A stretch of 64,000 bases of DNA, from assembly GCA_963693305.1 (NCBI GenBank), contig OY855906.1, positions 17,627,661 to 17,691,660 on the forward strand. The letters are read 5' to 3'. Below, piece by piece: positions 1 through 9,613 of this stretch (positions are counted from its first letter, which is position 1; every line of letters begins with the position of its first letter). The notes under the pieces were generated by a model that worked only from the letters and a program-made list of their open reading frames with translations, did no database searches and was not told the DNA's origin. Source of the stretch: Meandrina meandrites (taxonomy: Eukaryota; Cnidaria; Anthozoa; Scleractinia; Meandrinidae). The position numbers and the translations under genes were made by a program.

Positions 1-792
1 ACCCAATCCTTTCTTGCACCAAATCCGTGTCTGCGATTGAAGAAATTTTAGCAAGGTAGATTTACTTTCGTATCCTTTTTTAGTTCTCACTTGAAAGTGG
101 CCGAATTTTTGGCTTTAGGCGGCGTTTTAGATTTTTTCTACATACTAAGCTGAAAATAACAACATAAAGGGAAAAAACCAGACCAAGAAGAATAAATTAC
201 TTTAAGAGAGAAATAGAAGACTGTTGAAAATGAATTGGAAAATTTTCGGTCGCGAAAGCGAAGAAAAATGGCCATAGTTTCGAGTAGTTTCAGAAAAAAA
301 GAGAAAACTTCCAGGTGTACTTATATTTCAGAAAAACAGAAATCTACTTTTCAGAGAAATTCCAAGCCTTTCGATGTTACGGGTGCGAGTCATAAGTTTC
401 AAACTGTAGAGCATTTTCATACCAGGGTTCTGTGGGTCACATTTAGGGCGAGCCGGTTTCTATACAGCTATTTAAACTAATGTTGTCGGACAAGGCTAGG
501 CGAGATGACCCAATGGTGGACTGGGTATTTACTGGAATTTTGCATATCCGAGTGTAGAAGAAATCTAAAAGTTGTATTGTTGCTCGTGATGTATTTTTTT
601 CCTTTTCGTGAGACCTGTTTTTGTTTTTGTATCTTTCCTTTCATTACTACGTGGTTTGGAAAATTCTTCTAAAAGTTAGTGTGGCTAAAAATACCTTTTC
701 TTCACGTCTAAAGAGAAAGAAAAAGTAAAACGTCTTGTTTGCTATATCGTTATATCTCATATCTCTCTAAGCCTCTTATATCTCTCTAAGCC
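1..792. repeat. Unit 1 leader, 5' part (repeat A)
   Basis: AT-rich non-coding sequence with no credible gene. Bases 1-180 match 42074-42252, bases about 180-330 match 51553-51700, and about 230-776 match 15350-16018. A shorter match lies at about 55640-55760. The 81-codon open frame at 235-480 lies wholly in this repeat and shows no domain. The other copies let the insertions in this repeat be placed to the base. Confidence 0.8.
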
Positions 793-1894
793 TAGAAGTC
801 AAACCAACTTCCCTGAATTGGATCATAGATTTTCTAAGGGACAGACAGCAAAGGGTGAAGCTACACGGGACCTTCTCCACCTGGCTAAACGTCACTGCAG
901 GAGTACCACAGGGCACCCGACTCGGACCTTGGCTGTTTCTCGCGATGATCAATAACCTTGATCTACCTGGAGAGTCCATGCTTATGTGGAAATTCGCTGA
1001 TGATACCACCATTTCCGAGATAGTGCAGCCGTCCAATGTCAGCAATTTACAGCATGTTGTCGATCACGTCAATAAATGGTCTAATGAAAACCACCTTCAG
1101 CTGAACCCAAGGAAGTGTAAGGAGATGCTGACATGCTTCAAAAGATCGCCACCTCTGTTTGACCCAGTCGAGGTGGATGGACTTAATTTTGAAAGAGTCT
1201 CTTCCGCCAAAGTTCTAGGAATTACTCTCAGAAATGATTTAAAATGGAACGATCACATAGAAATAATCACATTAAAAGCTGCTAAGCGTCTTTACTTATT
1301 ACGGCAGTTAAAACGTGCCGCAGTCAGCTCTAATGATCTAGTTCTATTTTATTGTAGTGTAATAAGATCAGTCCTTGAATATTCATGCCAGTTGTTTCAC
1401 AGCAGCCTTCCTGGCTATCTGTCAGTGCAATTAGAACGCATCCAGAGGCGTGCTATGCGTATAATTTTCCCAAATTCAGGATACATAAAGGCATTGGAAG
1501 AGGCTGGTATCCCTACCCTTGCTGGCAGGCGTGATTTGCTTTCAAAGAACCTATTTAATGATATTGTAATTACAAAAGCGGACCACAAACTAGTCAATCT
1601 GCTGCCTAAAAGGTCAACTAACAGTCACCAACTTCGCAACAGGAGAGTGTTCGACACACCAGTTTGTAGTACGAACCGTTTTAAAAACTTTTGTTATAGA
1701 CAATAGTTTAAATTACATCGCATAGATCGCTTTTAATAGTTCTTAATATATTATAATGTTAATAGCTTTTAATATTTTTTAATCTTGTACTATATAGTTT
1801 AAATATTTTTATGAATTGTAACAGTACACGTAATTCAGTCCAAGGACTGCAAAGTGTTATACTTTTAATAAACGATATTTCTTCTTCTTCTTCT
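793..1894 (+). mobile_element. 5'-truncated CR1/L2-like LINE
   Basis: A non-LTR retrotransposon fragment with the C-terminal half of a reverse transcriptase, an AT-rich 3' UTR with an AATAAA near 1867, and a short CTT-repeat tail at about 1880-1894. The 5' truncation and simple-repeat tail are typical of target-primed reverse transcription. The surrounding unit leader resumes at 1895. A duplicated stretch reading TATCTCTCTAAGCCT lies twice just left of the insertion, so the exact left edge is uncertain by a few bases. Autonomous mobility is not possible from this copy. Confidence 0.85.
795..1706 (+). pseudogene. LINE reverse transcriptase, C-terminal fragment
   Basis: The open frame runs from the truncation point near 795 to a TAG at 1704-1706. 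It begins inside the RT fingers/palm with the family pattern W-I-I-D-F-L-R-D-R-Q. It then has GVPQGTRLGPWLF, a MIN-N variant of the usual MIND motif, and the catalytic FADDTT at about 985-1002. The thumb and C-terminal tail end with a NSHQLRNRRVF-like segment common in CR1/L2/Jockey-like elements. The endonuclease and N-terminal RT motifs are absent. The minus-strand frames over it are shadows. Confidence 0.85.
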
Positions 1895-3619
1895 AGTATT
1901 CAGCACATGCAGGACATTCTACTTCAGCACACACAGCCCATACATGCAGGTCTTGTCGCATAGGCTTGATCCGACAACATAAATTGAAATAGCTGTATGC
2001 ATCTCGCCTGAAACCAACGAATTTACTGCAAAGAGTTGTGAAGTTAAGATGACGGGATATAAGTTTGCTGTGGATGTACAGACTAAAAATTTTTCTTGTA
2101 GTACTGAAGGTCCGTTCAAACGAATTTTTCTTCTGCAGTGTTACGCCTTTTCTGCAGGGATGAAACAAACGCGCATTATCTATCTTATTTCTCTCTAAAA
2201 AAAAGCAGCTTTGTGTCCAAGTTCGTCAATATGGAATATGTAGCCTGCATTAATATTTTGCTGAACTGAAATGTTCGCACATTGAACTGAATGCGACTCC
2301 ATTTAATATCAATTATAAAAGCTTAATGAAAAATTCACAAAACAAACAAAGAATCAATACAATGTTCTTTTGTAACGTACGCCTGGCTTGGTACACATGA
2401 AGTTTACGATATTTCCTCTAGTGAGTTGTCTATTTGTCTGAGTTCGGGATTTTTTTCGACTGGAATTGCGACATTCATTTTTTCTGCTTTATGAGCCAGG
2501 TCACTGACATAAAATTATTCCCATACTCGAACATTTTTTTTTCAACATCAAGAATATAGTAGCGACTATTAATATAACAATCACTATCCTCAATATCAAA
2601 ATTCAAGAATAGCATCTATTAATATAATAACCATATTTTGATCCGCGCTTTATTTAATATCAGTGATAAAATCAGAACACCATTGAAAAAACATGCCACC
2701 ATTATCGTATGGGAACTCAGTTCGTTTGCTTTTTTACAATTTAGGATTTAAAAAAGTTCCTTCGTTTTCAGAAATCTTCTAGCCAAATTTAAACGCAGAT
2801 TGTTTAGCAAGACTTGTCTTTCATCGGTAAAATATACTACAAAAATACCTTTAGCTTTCGCTACAACTGGTCATATACATGCAACGGTTTAAGCTCATAA
2901 ACAACTTTACAAACACTGAAAAATTGTGCGAAAAATACGGACATCAGATTATTTCTGCGGTAATGATACTATTAAGTTTGACTTAAAAACTTTTTTTTCA
3001 GATCAACAACAAGTTCGTGGTTTGAGAAAACATTTTTGCGCTACTTTCCCTGAGAAGGAGGCCATTATTTATATTACGGAAGCATAAAGCTAAGGGTTAA
3101 ATTCCCACGAGGGATATTACGAGGAAACATCTTTAAGGACAATATTGATAGCTGTTGTAGATGTTGTCGTATCTGATATGAAATTTTTTTAATCCACTGA
3201 AGGTTTCAAAGTTTTCTTATAGGCAGCATTTACTTTTTAGGGCACACCCTAAATGTCTTCTTAACTTGGTAGAAAACAACAGGTCAAGGCCATTCTCTCT
3301 AGACAGGAACTGTTAAGGTATTCAGTTCAGTGACAATAGCGATAATGACTCGTCTGGTCCTCCCCCTGCATTATAACTCAAAAACAGCTGAAAAAATAAA
3401 GCTCTGACAAGTTGAAAAAGTAATTACAGCGATCTAAACGAAGTTTTAAAAAACGTTGTACTCATCGTTAAATATATGCTTTGTACTATTCCACTTGCAG
3501 GTTAACGCATTTTGAGATCTTCATTGATCAGTATTTCTTTTCTTCTCAATTCCTTTGTTTCTTTTCTCGGTCTTATGATCAAATAATGACTGGTTAAAAC
3601 TACTTGACAATTCATGTAA
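1895..3619. repeat. Unit 1 leader, 3' part
   Basis: Continues the unit leader interrupted by the LINE. It matches 25733-26790 in unit 2 and 55770-56980 plus 59353-60262 in unit 4. Relative to those copies, unit 1 lacks the roughly 600-bp block found at 26789-27404 and 56986-57556. I see no gene: the frames at 1893-2168 and 1919-2119 on the minus strand are short, repeat-borne and without domains. The last 60 bases before 3620 are conserved in front of the first tRNA of every unit. Confidence 0.75.
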
Positions 3620-3701
3620 GGTAGCGTGGCCGAGTGGTCTAAGGCGCTGGTTTAAGGCACCAGTCTCTTCGGAGGCGTGGGTTCGAGTCCCACCGCTGCC
3701 A
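3620..3701 (+). tRNA. tRNA-Leu (AAG), first gene of unit 1
   Basis: An 82-nt leucine tRNA for CUU/CUC codons. GGTAGCG pairs with CGCTGCC in the acceptor stem (one G-U) and the discriminator is A. CTGGT/ACCAG closes a loop with anticodon AAG at 3654-3656. The long variable arm is CTC-TTCG-GAG and the T-arm is GTGGG-TTCGAGT-CCCAC. Internal A and B boxes are intact. A Pol III TTTT terminator lies at 3710-3713. No intron and no encoded CCA. Confidence 0.95.
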
Positions 3702-4256
3702 AGGTTCGCTTTTGCAGTAATTGAATAAAAAATGTAAAACATTTCGGAATGAGGTGTCAGGGAATTAACGTATACGTTGAGAATAAGTTGATTTCTTTAA
3801 TTCACAAAACTACATTACTGCGGGCGTCTTGGCAATTTAACTATTAAAAAAATTTAGTTTTGTTTCAGAACTATCTGGCTAGATAATTAGACGTATTTAT
3901 TTCATATAAAAGGGGCCTCCAAAGAGATTAACACCCAAATAATTTGCACGAAGTAGCTTATCAAGATAGAATAAGACAATTTTTGAAGGGTCAAGGATAT
4001 CGATAATCCGGGATCGATAGTTACGTCCTACTAAGATTAAGATGGATAACGAATCAAAGCTTCACCAGGAATGACTTTTGAACAAGGCTGAACTTTACAA
4101 GAAAGTCTGTTAGACATGTACTTTAAAAAGCGCTTTTGAGATTGAAACACTTTTCCTTCATGATTTTTTAAGTTTTATTGGACTGAAAACAACAGCAGGA
4201 AAAATCCCTCATGATCAAAAGCAAAGCTGGTTACAAAGATCCAGCAATACATGTCC

Positions 4257-4338
4257 GGTAGCGTGGCCGAGTGGTCTAAGGCGCTGGTTTTAGGCACCAG
4301 TCTCTTCGGAGGCGTGGGTTCGAATCCCACCGCTGCCA
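4257..4338 (+). tRNA. tRNA-Leu (TAG), unit 1
   Basis: Same 82-nt body as the AAG gene but with loop TTTAGGC, giving anticodon TAG at 4291-4293 (CUA and other CUN codons). All stems pair and the T-loop is TTCGAAT. A strong T7 terminator follows at 4348-4354. Confidence 0.95.
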
Positions 4339-4859
4339 CTGTCATCATTTTTTTGTGTTTGCAATAAAATATTATAGCATATAGGAACTAAAAGCTTGTT
4401 GAACGCGCGAACAGAAAAGCTTCCTTCTTTTACACGGAAGGACCGAGATTTACAAGCCGTAACTGATCGCTCATCAGAAATTTAAAGCAATAGCTCTCAT
4501 TGAAGAAGAACTATGACCGGGAGCTTGACCGGGAAAGCATGTTCAGCGAGTTTTACCATGTGGCATTCTTGTATGAACCAAAAATTCTTGCCGAGACACT
4601 TTCTGTCCATCTAGAAACCCGACGATTTTTGGAAAGCATATTTCCATCAGAAAATAAGTCCCCCACCTCTCTCCCTACGGGTATACGCCCTCACCGAAAT
4701 AGGTCCCAACCTGATAGGGACGTTGAGCAAAATATAAACCCAGGCATTAATTTTGGAATTTAACAGTAGCTTTCTCAATAATTACATTAAGTTTTAGCGC
4801 TCTATCTCTAATTTGAGATTGTTAACGTTGTTTTGTTTTGAGACACCCTTCGCAGTTCT

Positions 4860-4941
4860 GGTAGCGTGGCCGAGTGGTCTAAGGCGCTGGTTTAAGGCAC
4901 CAGTCTCTTCGGAGCCGTGGGTTCGAGTCCCACCGCTGCCA
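4860..4941 (+). tRNA. tRNA-Leu (AAG), unit 1
   Basis: Full-length, anticodon AAG at 4894-4896. It differs from the 3620 gene by one G-to-C change just after the variable arm (GGAGCCGTGG), outside the T stem. Terminator TTTT is at 4950-4953. Likely functional. Confidence 0.93.
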
Positions 4942-5040
4942 AGGTTCGCTTTTGCAGTAATTGACTGAAAAATGCAAAACATTTTGCAATGAGGTGTCAG
5001 GGAATTAAGGTAGACATTGAGAATATGTTGATTTCTTTTA

Positions 5041-5261
5041 GGGACAGACCATTAGAAATATCTGGAGGTGGGGGGTAAAAATTTTCGGTGCAGGAAGGTT
5101 TTTTTAAGTCCTACTTATCTGCAGGTATTTTTTTTCTCGTTTGCACGAATATTTTTTTAAGGCGCAACCGCTTGCAGGAATTTTTTTCTTAGACAAGGTT
5201 CTCTTGCAGGATTTTTTTTGGGAAAAGTCACTTCCCCCGGTTATTTCTAATGGTCCGTCCC
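5041..5261. mobile_element. 221-bp MITE with TTA target duplication
   Basis: Terminal inverted repeats GGGACAGACCATTAGAAATA and its complement bound this insert, and TTA flanks both sides (5038-5040 and 5262-5264). The equivalent spot at about 3800 and 38740 is uninterrupted. A 3-bp TWA duplication suggests a PIF/Harbinger-type origin, by inference. The interior is T-rich with repeated CTTGCAGG-like text. The 62-codon frame over it has no meaning as protein. Confidence 0.75.
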
Positions 5262-5764
5262 TTATTCACAAAACTACATTATTGCAGGCCCCTTGGCAAT
5301 CTAACTATTACAAAATATTAAATTTCTAACGTGTGAATGAATGAATTAGTCTGAAATTACTATTCTGACGGCACAACTTAGAGGTTCGCGGGTTGTTCTG
5401 GAATCCAAAGAGATTAACACGCAAATAATTTGCACGAAGTAGCTTACCAAGATAGAATACGACCATTAACTTAAAGGTAACAATTTTTGAAGGGTCAAGG
5501 ATATCGATAGTCCGGGATCGATAGTTACGTCCTTTTAAGATTAAAAAGGATAACGAATCAAAGCTTCAACAGGAATCACTTTTGAACAATGTGAGGCTGA
5601 ACTTTACAAGAAAGCGTTTTAGACAGATACTTTAAAAAGCGGTTTTGAGATTGAAACACTTTTCCTTCATGATTTCTTAAGTTTTATTGGACTGAAAACA
5701 ACAGCGCGAAAAATTCCTCATAATAAAAATAAACCTGGTTATAGGTATTTAGCAGTACATGACC

Positions 5765-6157
5765 GGTAGCGTGGCCGAGTGGTCTAAGGCGCTGGTTTTA
5801 GGCACCAGTCTCTTCGGAGGTAAGGTAAAGTCTGCATATGAGCCAAGTGGCCCACCAGGCCGGAGCTTATCCCGGTTTCCGTAGCATGAAGCGACTAGGA
5901 GTATTGCTACTCCCCCCTGGACGGGATGCTAGTCCATCGCAGGGTTACCCCCAGCAGTAAATTCGCCGGTACCCATTTATACACCTGGGTGGAGAGAGGC
6001 ACTATGAGAGTAAAGTATCTTGCCCAAGAACACAACGCAGTGCCCCGGCCAGGGCTCGAACCCGGACCGCCCGATCCGGAGTCCAGCGCACTAACCATTA
6101 GGCCACCGCGCCTCCCTAGTCTCTTCGGAGGCGTGGGTTCAAATCCCACCGCTGCCA
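5765..6157 (+). pseudogene. tRNA-Leu (TAG) split by a SINE
   Basis: The 5' part (5765-5820) has acceptor strand, D-arm, anticodon TAG at 5799-5801 and most of the variable arm. The 3' part resumes at 6118-6157 with variable arm, T-arm and acceptor. The two parts overlap by a 14-bp duplication, AGTCTCTTCGGAGG, made by the SINE at 5821-6117. A transcript would not fold as tRNA. Unit 2 has the intact counterpart at 39216. Confidence 0.95.
5821..6117 (-). mobile_element. tRNA-derived SINE inside a tRNA gene
   Basis: A 297-bp minus-strand insert. Read on the minus strand, it opens with a tRNA-like head holding box A (GTGGCCTAATGGTTAG) and box B (GGTTCGAGCCC). The body contains CCGGCCTGGTGGGCC, and the tail end lies at 5821. 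Direct 14-bp target repeats are at 5807-5820 and 6118-6131. The open frames of 96 and 97 codons here are shadows of the SINE. Confidence 0.92.
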
Positions 6158-6688
6158 CAGTCATCATTTTTGTTGTGATTGCAAAAAATAATAGCAAACA
6201 GGAACTAGAACATACTTAAACGCGCGAATACAACAGCTTCATTTTTTTTACAGCGAAGTACCAAGATAGTTACCAGCCGTAACTGATCACTCATCAGAAA
6301 TGTAAAGCAATAGCTCACATTGACGAAGATTAATGACTGGGAGCTTGACCGGGATCATAAGTAGCCAGGAAAGTATGCTCAGAGAGTTTTAACATGTGAC
6401 ACTCTTGTATGAACCTAAAAAATCCAGCCGTGACACATTGTGTCCACCTAGAAACCCGGCGATTTTTGGAAAGCAGATTTCCATCCGAAAAGAAGCCCCT
6501 CCCCCTCCATGTATACCCCCTCACCGAAATAAGTCCCATCTGAAAGAAACTTTGAGCAAAATATTAACCGAGGGATTATTTTTGGAATTTGACGGTAGGA
6601 TTCTTAATCATTACATTGAGTTTTTGCGCTCTATTTCTAGTTTGAGATCGCTAACGTTGTTTGTTTTTGAGAGTATTTTGGCAGATTC

Positions 6689-6770
6689 GGTAGCGTGGCC
6701 GAGTGGTCTAAGGCGCTGGTTTAAGGCACCAGTCTCTTCGGAGGCGTGGGTTCGAATCCCACCGCTGCCA
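6689..6770 (+). tRNA. tRNA-Leu (AAG), unit 1
   Basis: Full-length with every stem intact. Anticodon AAG is at 6723-6725 and the T-loop is TTCGAAT. Terminator T5 is at 6779-6783. The unit-2 counterpart is at 39902. Confidence 0.95.
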
Positions 6771-7018
6771 TGGTCATCTTTTTGTGGTGATTGTGATAAC
6801 AAATAATTTACAGGGAACTGGAACTTGCTTGTTTTCGCGAATACAACCACTTCAATTTTTTTTTACACGAAAGGGTTAAGTTTTACCGCCTTAACTGATC
6901 ACTCTTCAGAAATTTAAAACAATAGCTCACTTTGAAAAAGATTTATGACCGGGAAAAGATTTAGGACCGGGAACTTGACCGGGGGGCATGAGTCAGAGAG
7001 TTTTACCATGTGGCAGTC

Positions 7019-7337
7019 CATTCTCGTCCCCATAGCCCTTTTCGCTTCTCTTAGCCGACTGGGGCCTTGGCACGAGAAACGAAGGGCTCTGGGGACATAG
7101 GGTTTTTGAATTAATTCGAATTTTTTTGATTGGCTGTTTGAAACAAAGAAATCCTGAGCGGAAGTAAAAACCGCCATGACTGTCCCACAGAGTCTTTAGA
7201 AACATCACGACTGCATACATGAAGAGCGGAAGTCCTAGAATCTAGGACTGGAAATCCTGTGTCCCCAGAGCCCTTCGTTTCTCGTGCCAAGGCCCCGCCG
7301 GCTAAGAGAAGCGAAAAGGGCTATGGGGACGAGAATG
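7019..7337. mobile_element. 319-bp MULE-like MITE, about 80-bp TIRs
   Basis: Both ends carry long near-identical inverted repeats beginning CATTCTCGTCCCCATAGCCC. A 9-bp target duplication, GTGGCAGTC, flanks it (7010-7018 and 7338-7346). Long TIRs plus 9-bp duplication fit Mutator-like elements. A related copy with a partly deleted left arm is at the same site in unit 2 (about 40219-40494). Unit 3 is empty there (near 53340). The ORFs across it are non-functional. Confidence 0.85.
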
Positions 7338-7558
7338 GTGGCAGTCTTGTATGCACCAAAAAAAACTAGCGGGGGTCACATTGTGTCCATCTAGAAACCC
7401 GACGAGTTTGGAAAGCAAATTTCCATCCGAAAATAAGCCGCCCTCCTCCCTCCGTATATAAGCCCTGGCCGAAATAAGCCCACCTGAAAGGGAGGTTGAG
7501 TAAACCCAGGGATTATTTTTGTAATTGTTCGTTCTGTTTTAGAACAACCTTGGCAGAT

Positions 7559-7590
7559 CGGAGGCGTGGGTTCGAATCCCACCGCTGCCA
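7559..7590 (+). pseudogene. tRNA-Leu 3' fragment
   Basis: Only the end of the variable arm, the T-arm and the 3' acceptor strand survive. The unit-2 copy at 40709 has the whole gene after the same TTGGCAGATC context, so a clean internal deletion of about 50 bases removed the 5' two thirds. Confidence 0.9.
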
Positions 7591-7727
7591 AATTTACTTT
7601 TTCTTTTGCTATTATTGCCTTAACATACAAAACTTAGATGTGTGAACTGTAATGCGAACAGTTATGGGTAAGCAGGGGTGGCGAGTGGCGATTTCTGTAC
7701 AACATGGATTACGTTTGTTCTTGCTGC
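7591..7727. repeat. Unit 1 tail with degraded SINE head, up to the Gypsy
   Basis: Matches 40791-40925 of unit 2. It holds GTAAGCAGGGGTGGCGAGTGG, a degraded form of the tRNA-like SINE head that is clearer at 54799 and 62884. The Gypsy insertion at 7728 interrupts it and the sequence continues at 14982. Confidence 0.65.
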
Positions 7728-7908
7728 TGTTAGGAGACAGTTTAACCGGAAGTGTAAAGCCATGAGATGTAACGGAAGTGCGTGACATCCGGGATAATTG
7801 TACACGAGGGAAAAACGTTCGAAAAACGTAGTGAAATCATGTATGAGTTGAGCGACTAAATACAATGTTTTTGAAGTGCTATTGTGGTGTTGTGGAACCC
7901 GGGTAACA
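7728..7908 (+). repeat. 5' LTR
   Basis: 181 bp, starts TGTTAGG and ends GGGTAACA (TG...CA termini). It is identical to the 3' LTR except for G/A in a TTTTTRAAGTG context. It should hold the Pol II promoter, but I see no clear TATA box. Confidence 0.95.
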
Positions 7909-7910
7909 AT

Positions 7911-7928
7911 TTGGCGACCCCGCCAGGA
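7911..7928 (+). other. Primer binding site (probable)
   Basis: Just after the LTR the sequence TGGCGACCCCGCCAGGAC begins with TGG, the complement of a tRNA 3' CCA, as expected for minus-strand priming. I do not assign the primer tRNA. Confidence 0.65.
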
Positions 7929-8242
7929 CGAATTACGGATCCCAAGCTTAAAGGAGAATTTCTGGCGTTGTGGGAAGCAAAATACGTGGATTTTGAGCGA
8001 GGAATATTCAAGCGAGCAGATCGACACGACCGTGCAGACCACGTGGAATGGTGCAAGCTGGTGAAAGGGATTTGTAGTCAGATGCCAACGGTAAGAGTAC
8101 AGCAGTTGAGTCACAGTGGTAGATCAACTATCCCCGTCGATAAAAGTCGATTAGACTGCCGTGTTTTGTTTGTGTATTTAGCGCTTGGAAACAGATGTTT
8201 GTGTTTTGAAAATCGCTGAACCGCACGACGCGTTTTGATATC

Positions 8243-9613
8243 ATGGAGCAATTGCAACTGCAAGTTGAAGCGCGATTATTCGACCAAGATGAGGGCAAGC
8301 TAGCCGAAATGATGGAAATATTAGGAATCGAGGACGACGTAGCGGGGAAAACCAAAATGCAGCTGATCAAAATTATCAGGAAAGAAATAGATGGTAAAAT
8401 GGAGAGTGATGAAAAGGCTGCATATGCATGTCTCGAACAGCTACTCGCATACGTAAAAGGAACTGTACCTCCTCTCGAACAGGCGGCTGGGTCGACTGAA
8501 GAAACAGAAAAGAAACCAGTAGCTGAAGGGGCAAAGAACAAAAAGATGGGTTCTGGGGAAGAGACAAACAAAGAACAAGTTGAACAAGACACAGGGAATA
8601 TTTTGAGCCAACTGGTGGGGGCAAAGGCCGCCCCATCCTTGCTGCGCAGAGAGTATAAACTTTCGGGACAGATTGGCGAGCCGGGACAGACAGAAAAGCT
8701 GACTTTTGTGTCCTTAATGCATCAAATAGACTCGGGTCTTAAACGTGGTTATAAAGAAAGCGAAATTGTGGATGCAGTTATTCGTGCGATATCACCCCAT
8801 AGTAGTCTTAGAAGTTACGTGGAGACATTAAATGACCTCTCCCTGGCCAAATTACGGCGAATTCTGCGTGTTCACTACCGGGAGAAAGCGGCGTCGGAGG
8901 TTTACCAACAGCTGGCAACCGTGTGCCAACAAAGCAATGAGTCCCCACAACAATTCTTACTCCGTGCGCTGGACCTGCGTAACAAGGTAAATTTTGCCAG
9001 TCAGGAGTCAGATTGTGAGTTTAATTATGGCCTGTCCCTTATTCAGAAGACATTTGTAAAATCCTTTGAAACTGGGCTTCGTGATGACATTCTAGCATCG
9101 AATTTGAGAGCGACCCTTCGCACCCAAGGGCTCACTGACGAGGAACTTATGAAACAAGTTAATGAACTAGCCTCACAGCAAGCCGAGAGAAACACGAAAT
9201 TGGCAACAGAGCGCCAAAAAGTGACCAAAGTGAATGCCTGTGAAATCCCGAAGGTTGAAGGTGAACAGAAGACCAGAAGCCCAAGCGCAGATGGGAGCCA
9301 ACAGATCCTTTCTGAAATTCGGCAGATGAAATCAGAGATTAATGAGCTCAAAGGAAGAGTTAATGCCCGAGGTGGTCAAGCAGCAAAACCCGACTGGGGT
9401 CGATCCCCCTTTAGAAGCAGAGGCAGTGGTTACCAGCCAAGATATCCCAGTTGGGGCTGTCAGAGTTGTAAGGAACATGGAAGAGGAGAGGAATGTGACC
9501 ATTGCTTTGCTTGTGGTAGCCCTGGACATGTAGCTCGTGAGTGCATTAGAAGTAGGAATAGGGGTAGTCGCCAGGGAAACGGCCAGCGACTATCCCGGCG
9601 GGACACGGAATAG
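8243..9613 (+). CDS. gag: Gypsy Gag polyprotein
   Basis: A 456-residue nucleocapsid/capsid precursor that would package the element RNA in cytoplasmic particles. The N-terminal 160 residues are charged and acidic. The middle (about 150-320) is helical and capsid-like. Residues 421-434 form one CCHC knuckle, CFACGSPGHVAREC, followed by an Arg/Ser/Gly-rich tail that fits RNA binding. The ATG at 8243 gives the long frame with no upstream in-frame extension. A separate open frame from 7884 to 8219 covers the LTR end and leader and contains a GTAAGA donor-like site near 8091; its meaning is unclear. The frame ends at TAG 9611-9613 after overlapping pol. Confidence 0.9.
   Translation: MEQLQLQVEARLFDQDEGKLAEMMEILGIEDDVAGKTKMQLIKIIRKEIDGKMESDEKAAYACLEQLLAYVKGTVPPLEQAAGSTEETEKKPVAEGAKNKKMGSGEETNKEQVEQDTGNILSQLVGAKAAPSLLRREYKLSGQIGEPGQTEKLTFVSLMHQIDSGLKRGYKESEIVDAVIRAISPHSSLRSYVETLNDLSLAKLRRILRVHYREKAASEVYQQLATVCQQSNESPQQFLLRALDLRNKVNFASQESDCEFNYGLSLIQKTFVKSFETGLRDDILASNLRATLRTQGLTDEELMKQVNELASQQAERNTKLATERQKVTKVNACEIPKVEGEQKTRSPSADGSQQILSEIRQMKSEINELKGRVNARGGQAAKPDWGRSPFRSRGSGYQPRYPSWGCQSCKEHGRGEECDHCFACGSPGHVARECIRSRNRGSRQGNGQRLSRRDTE
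9574..9580 (+). promoter_or_regulatory. -1 ribosomal frameshift heptamer GGGAAAC
   Basis: In the gag frame this reads G-GGA-AAC, a classic X-XXY-YYZ slippery site. It lies only two codons downstream of the last stop (9565-9567) in the pol frame and 31 bases before the gag stop, exactly where a -1 slip joins gag to pol. A short GC hairpin, TCCCGGCGGGA, lies about 11 bases downstream. Confidence 0.8.

Larger units (their letters stand above)
3702..7727. repeat. Unit 1 tRNA spacers
   Basis: The tRNA genes of unit 1 are separated by AT-rich spacers of 400-900 bp. Each has close relatives between the matching tRNAs of units 2, 3 and 4. One spacer type carries a motif family around GACCGGGAGCTTGACCGG and ends in TTTTGGAAAGC-like text. 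The other carries GGGTCAAGGATATCGATA. Apart from the MITEs, SINE and tRNAs listed separately I see no genes. Open frames that read GALNQRLRPLGHAT are antisense to the tRNAs. Confidence 0.75.

Noticed and set aside
5907..6219. Paired 96- and 97-codon frames
   Set aside because: They lie within the SINE; the text is its tRNA-like head read both ways.
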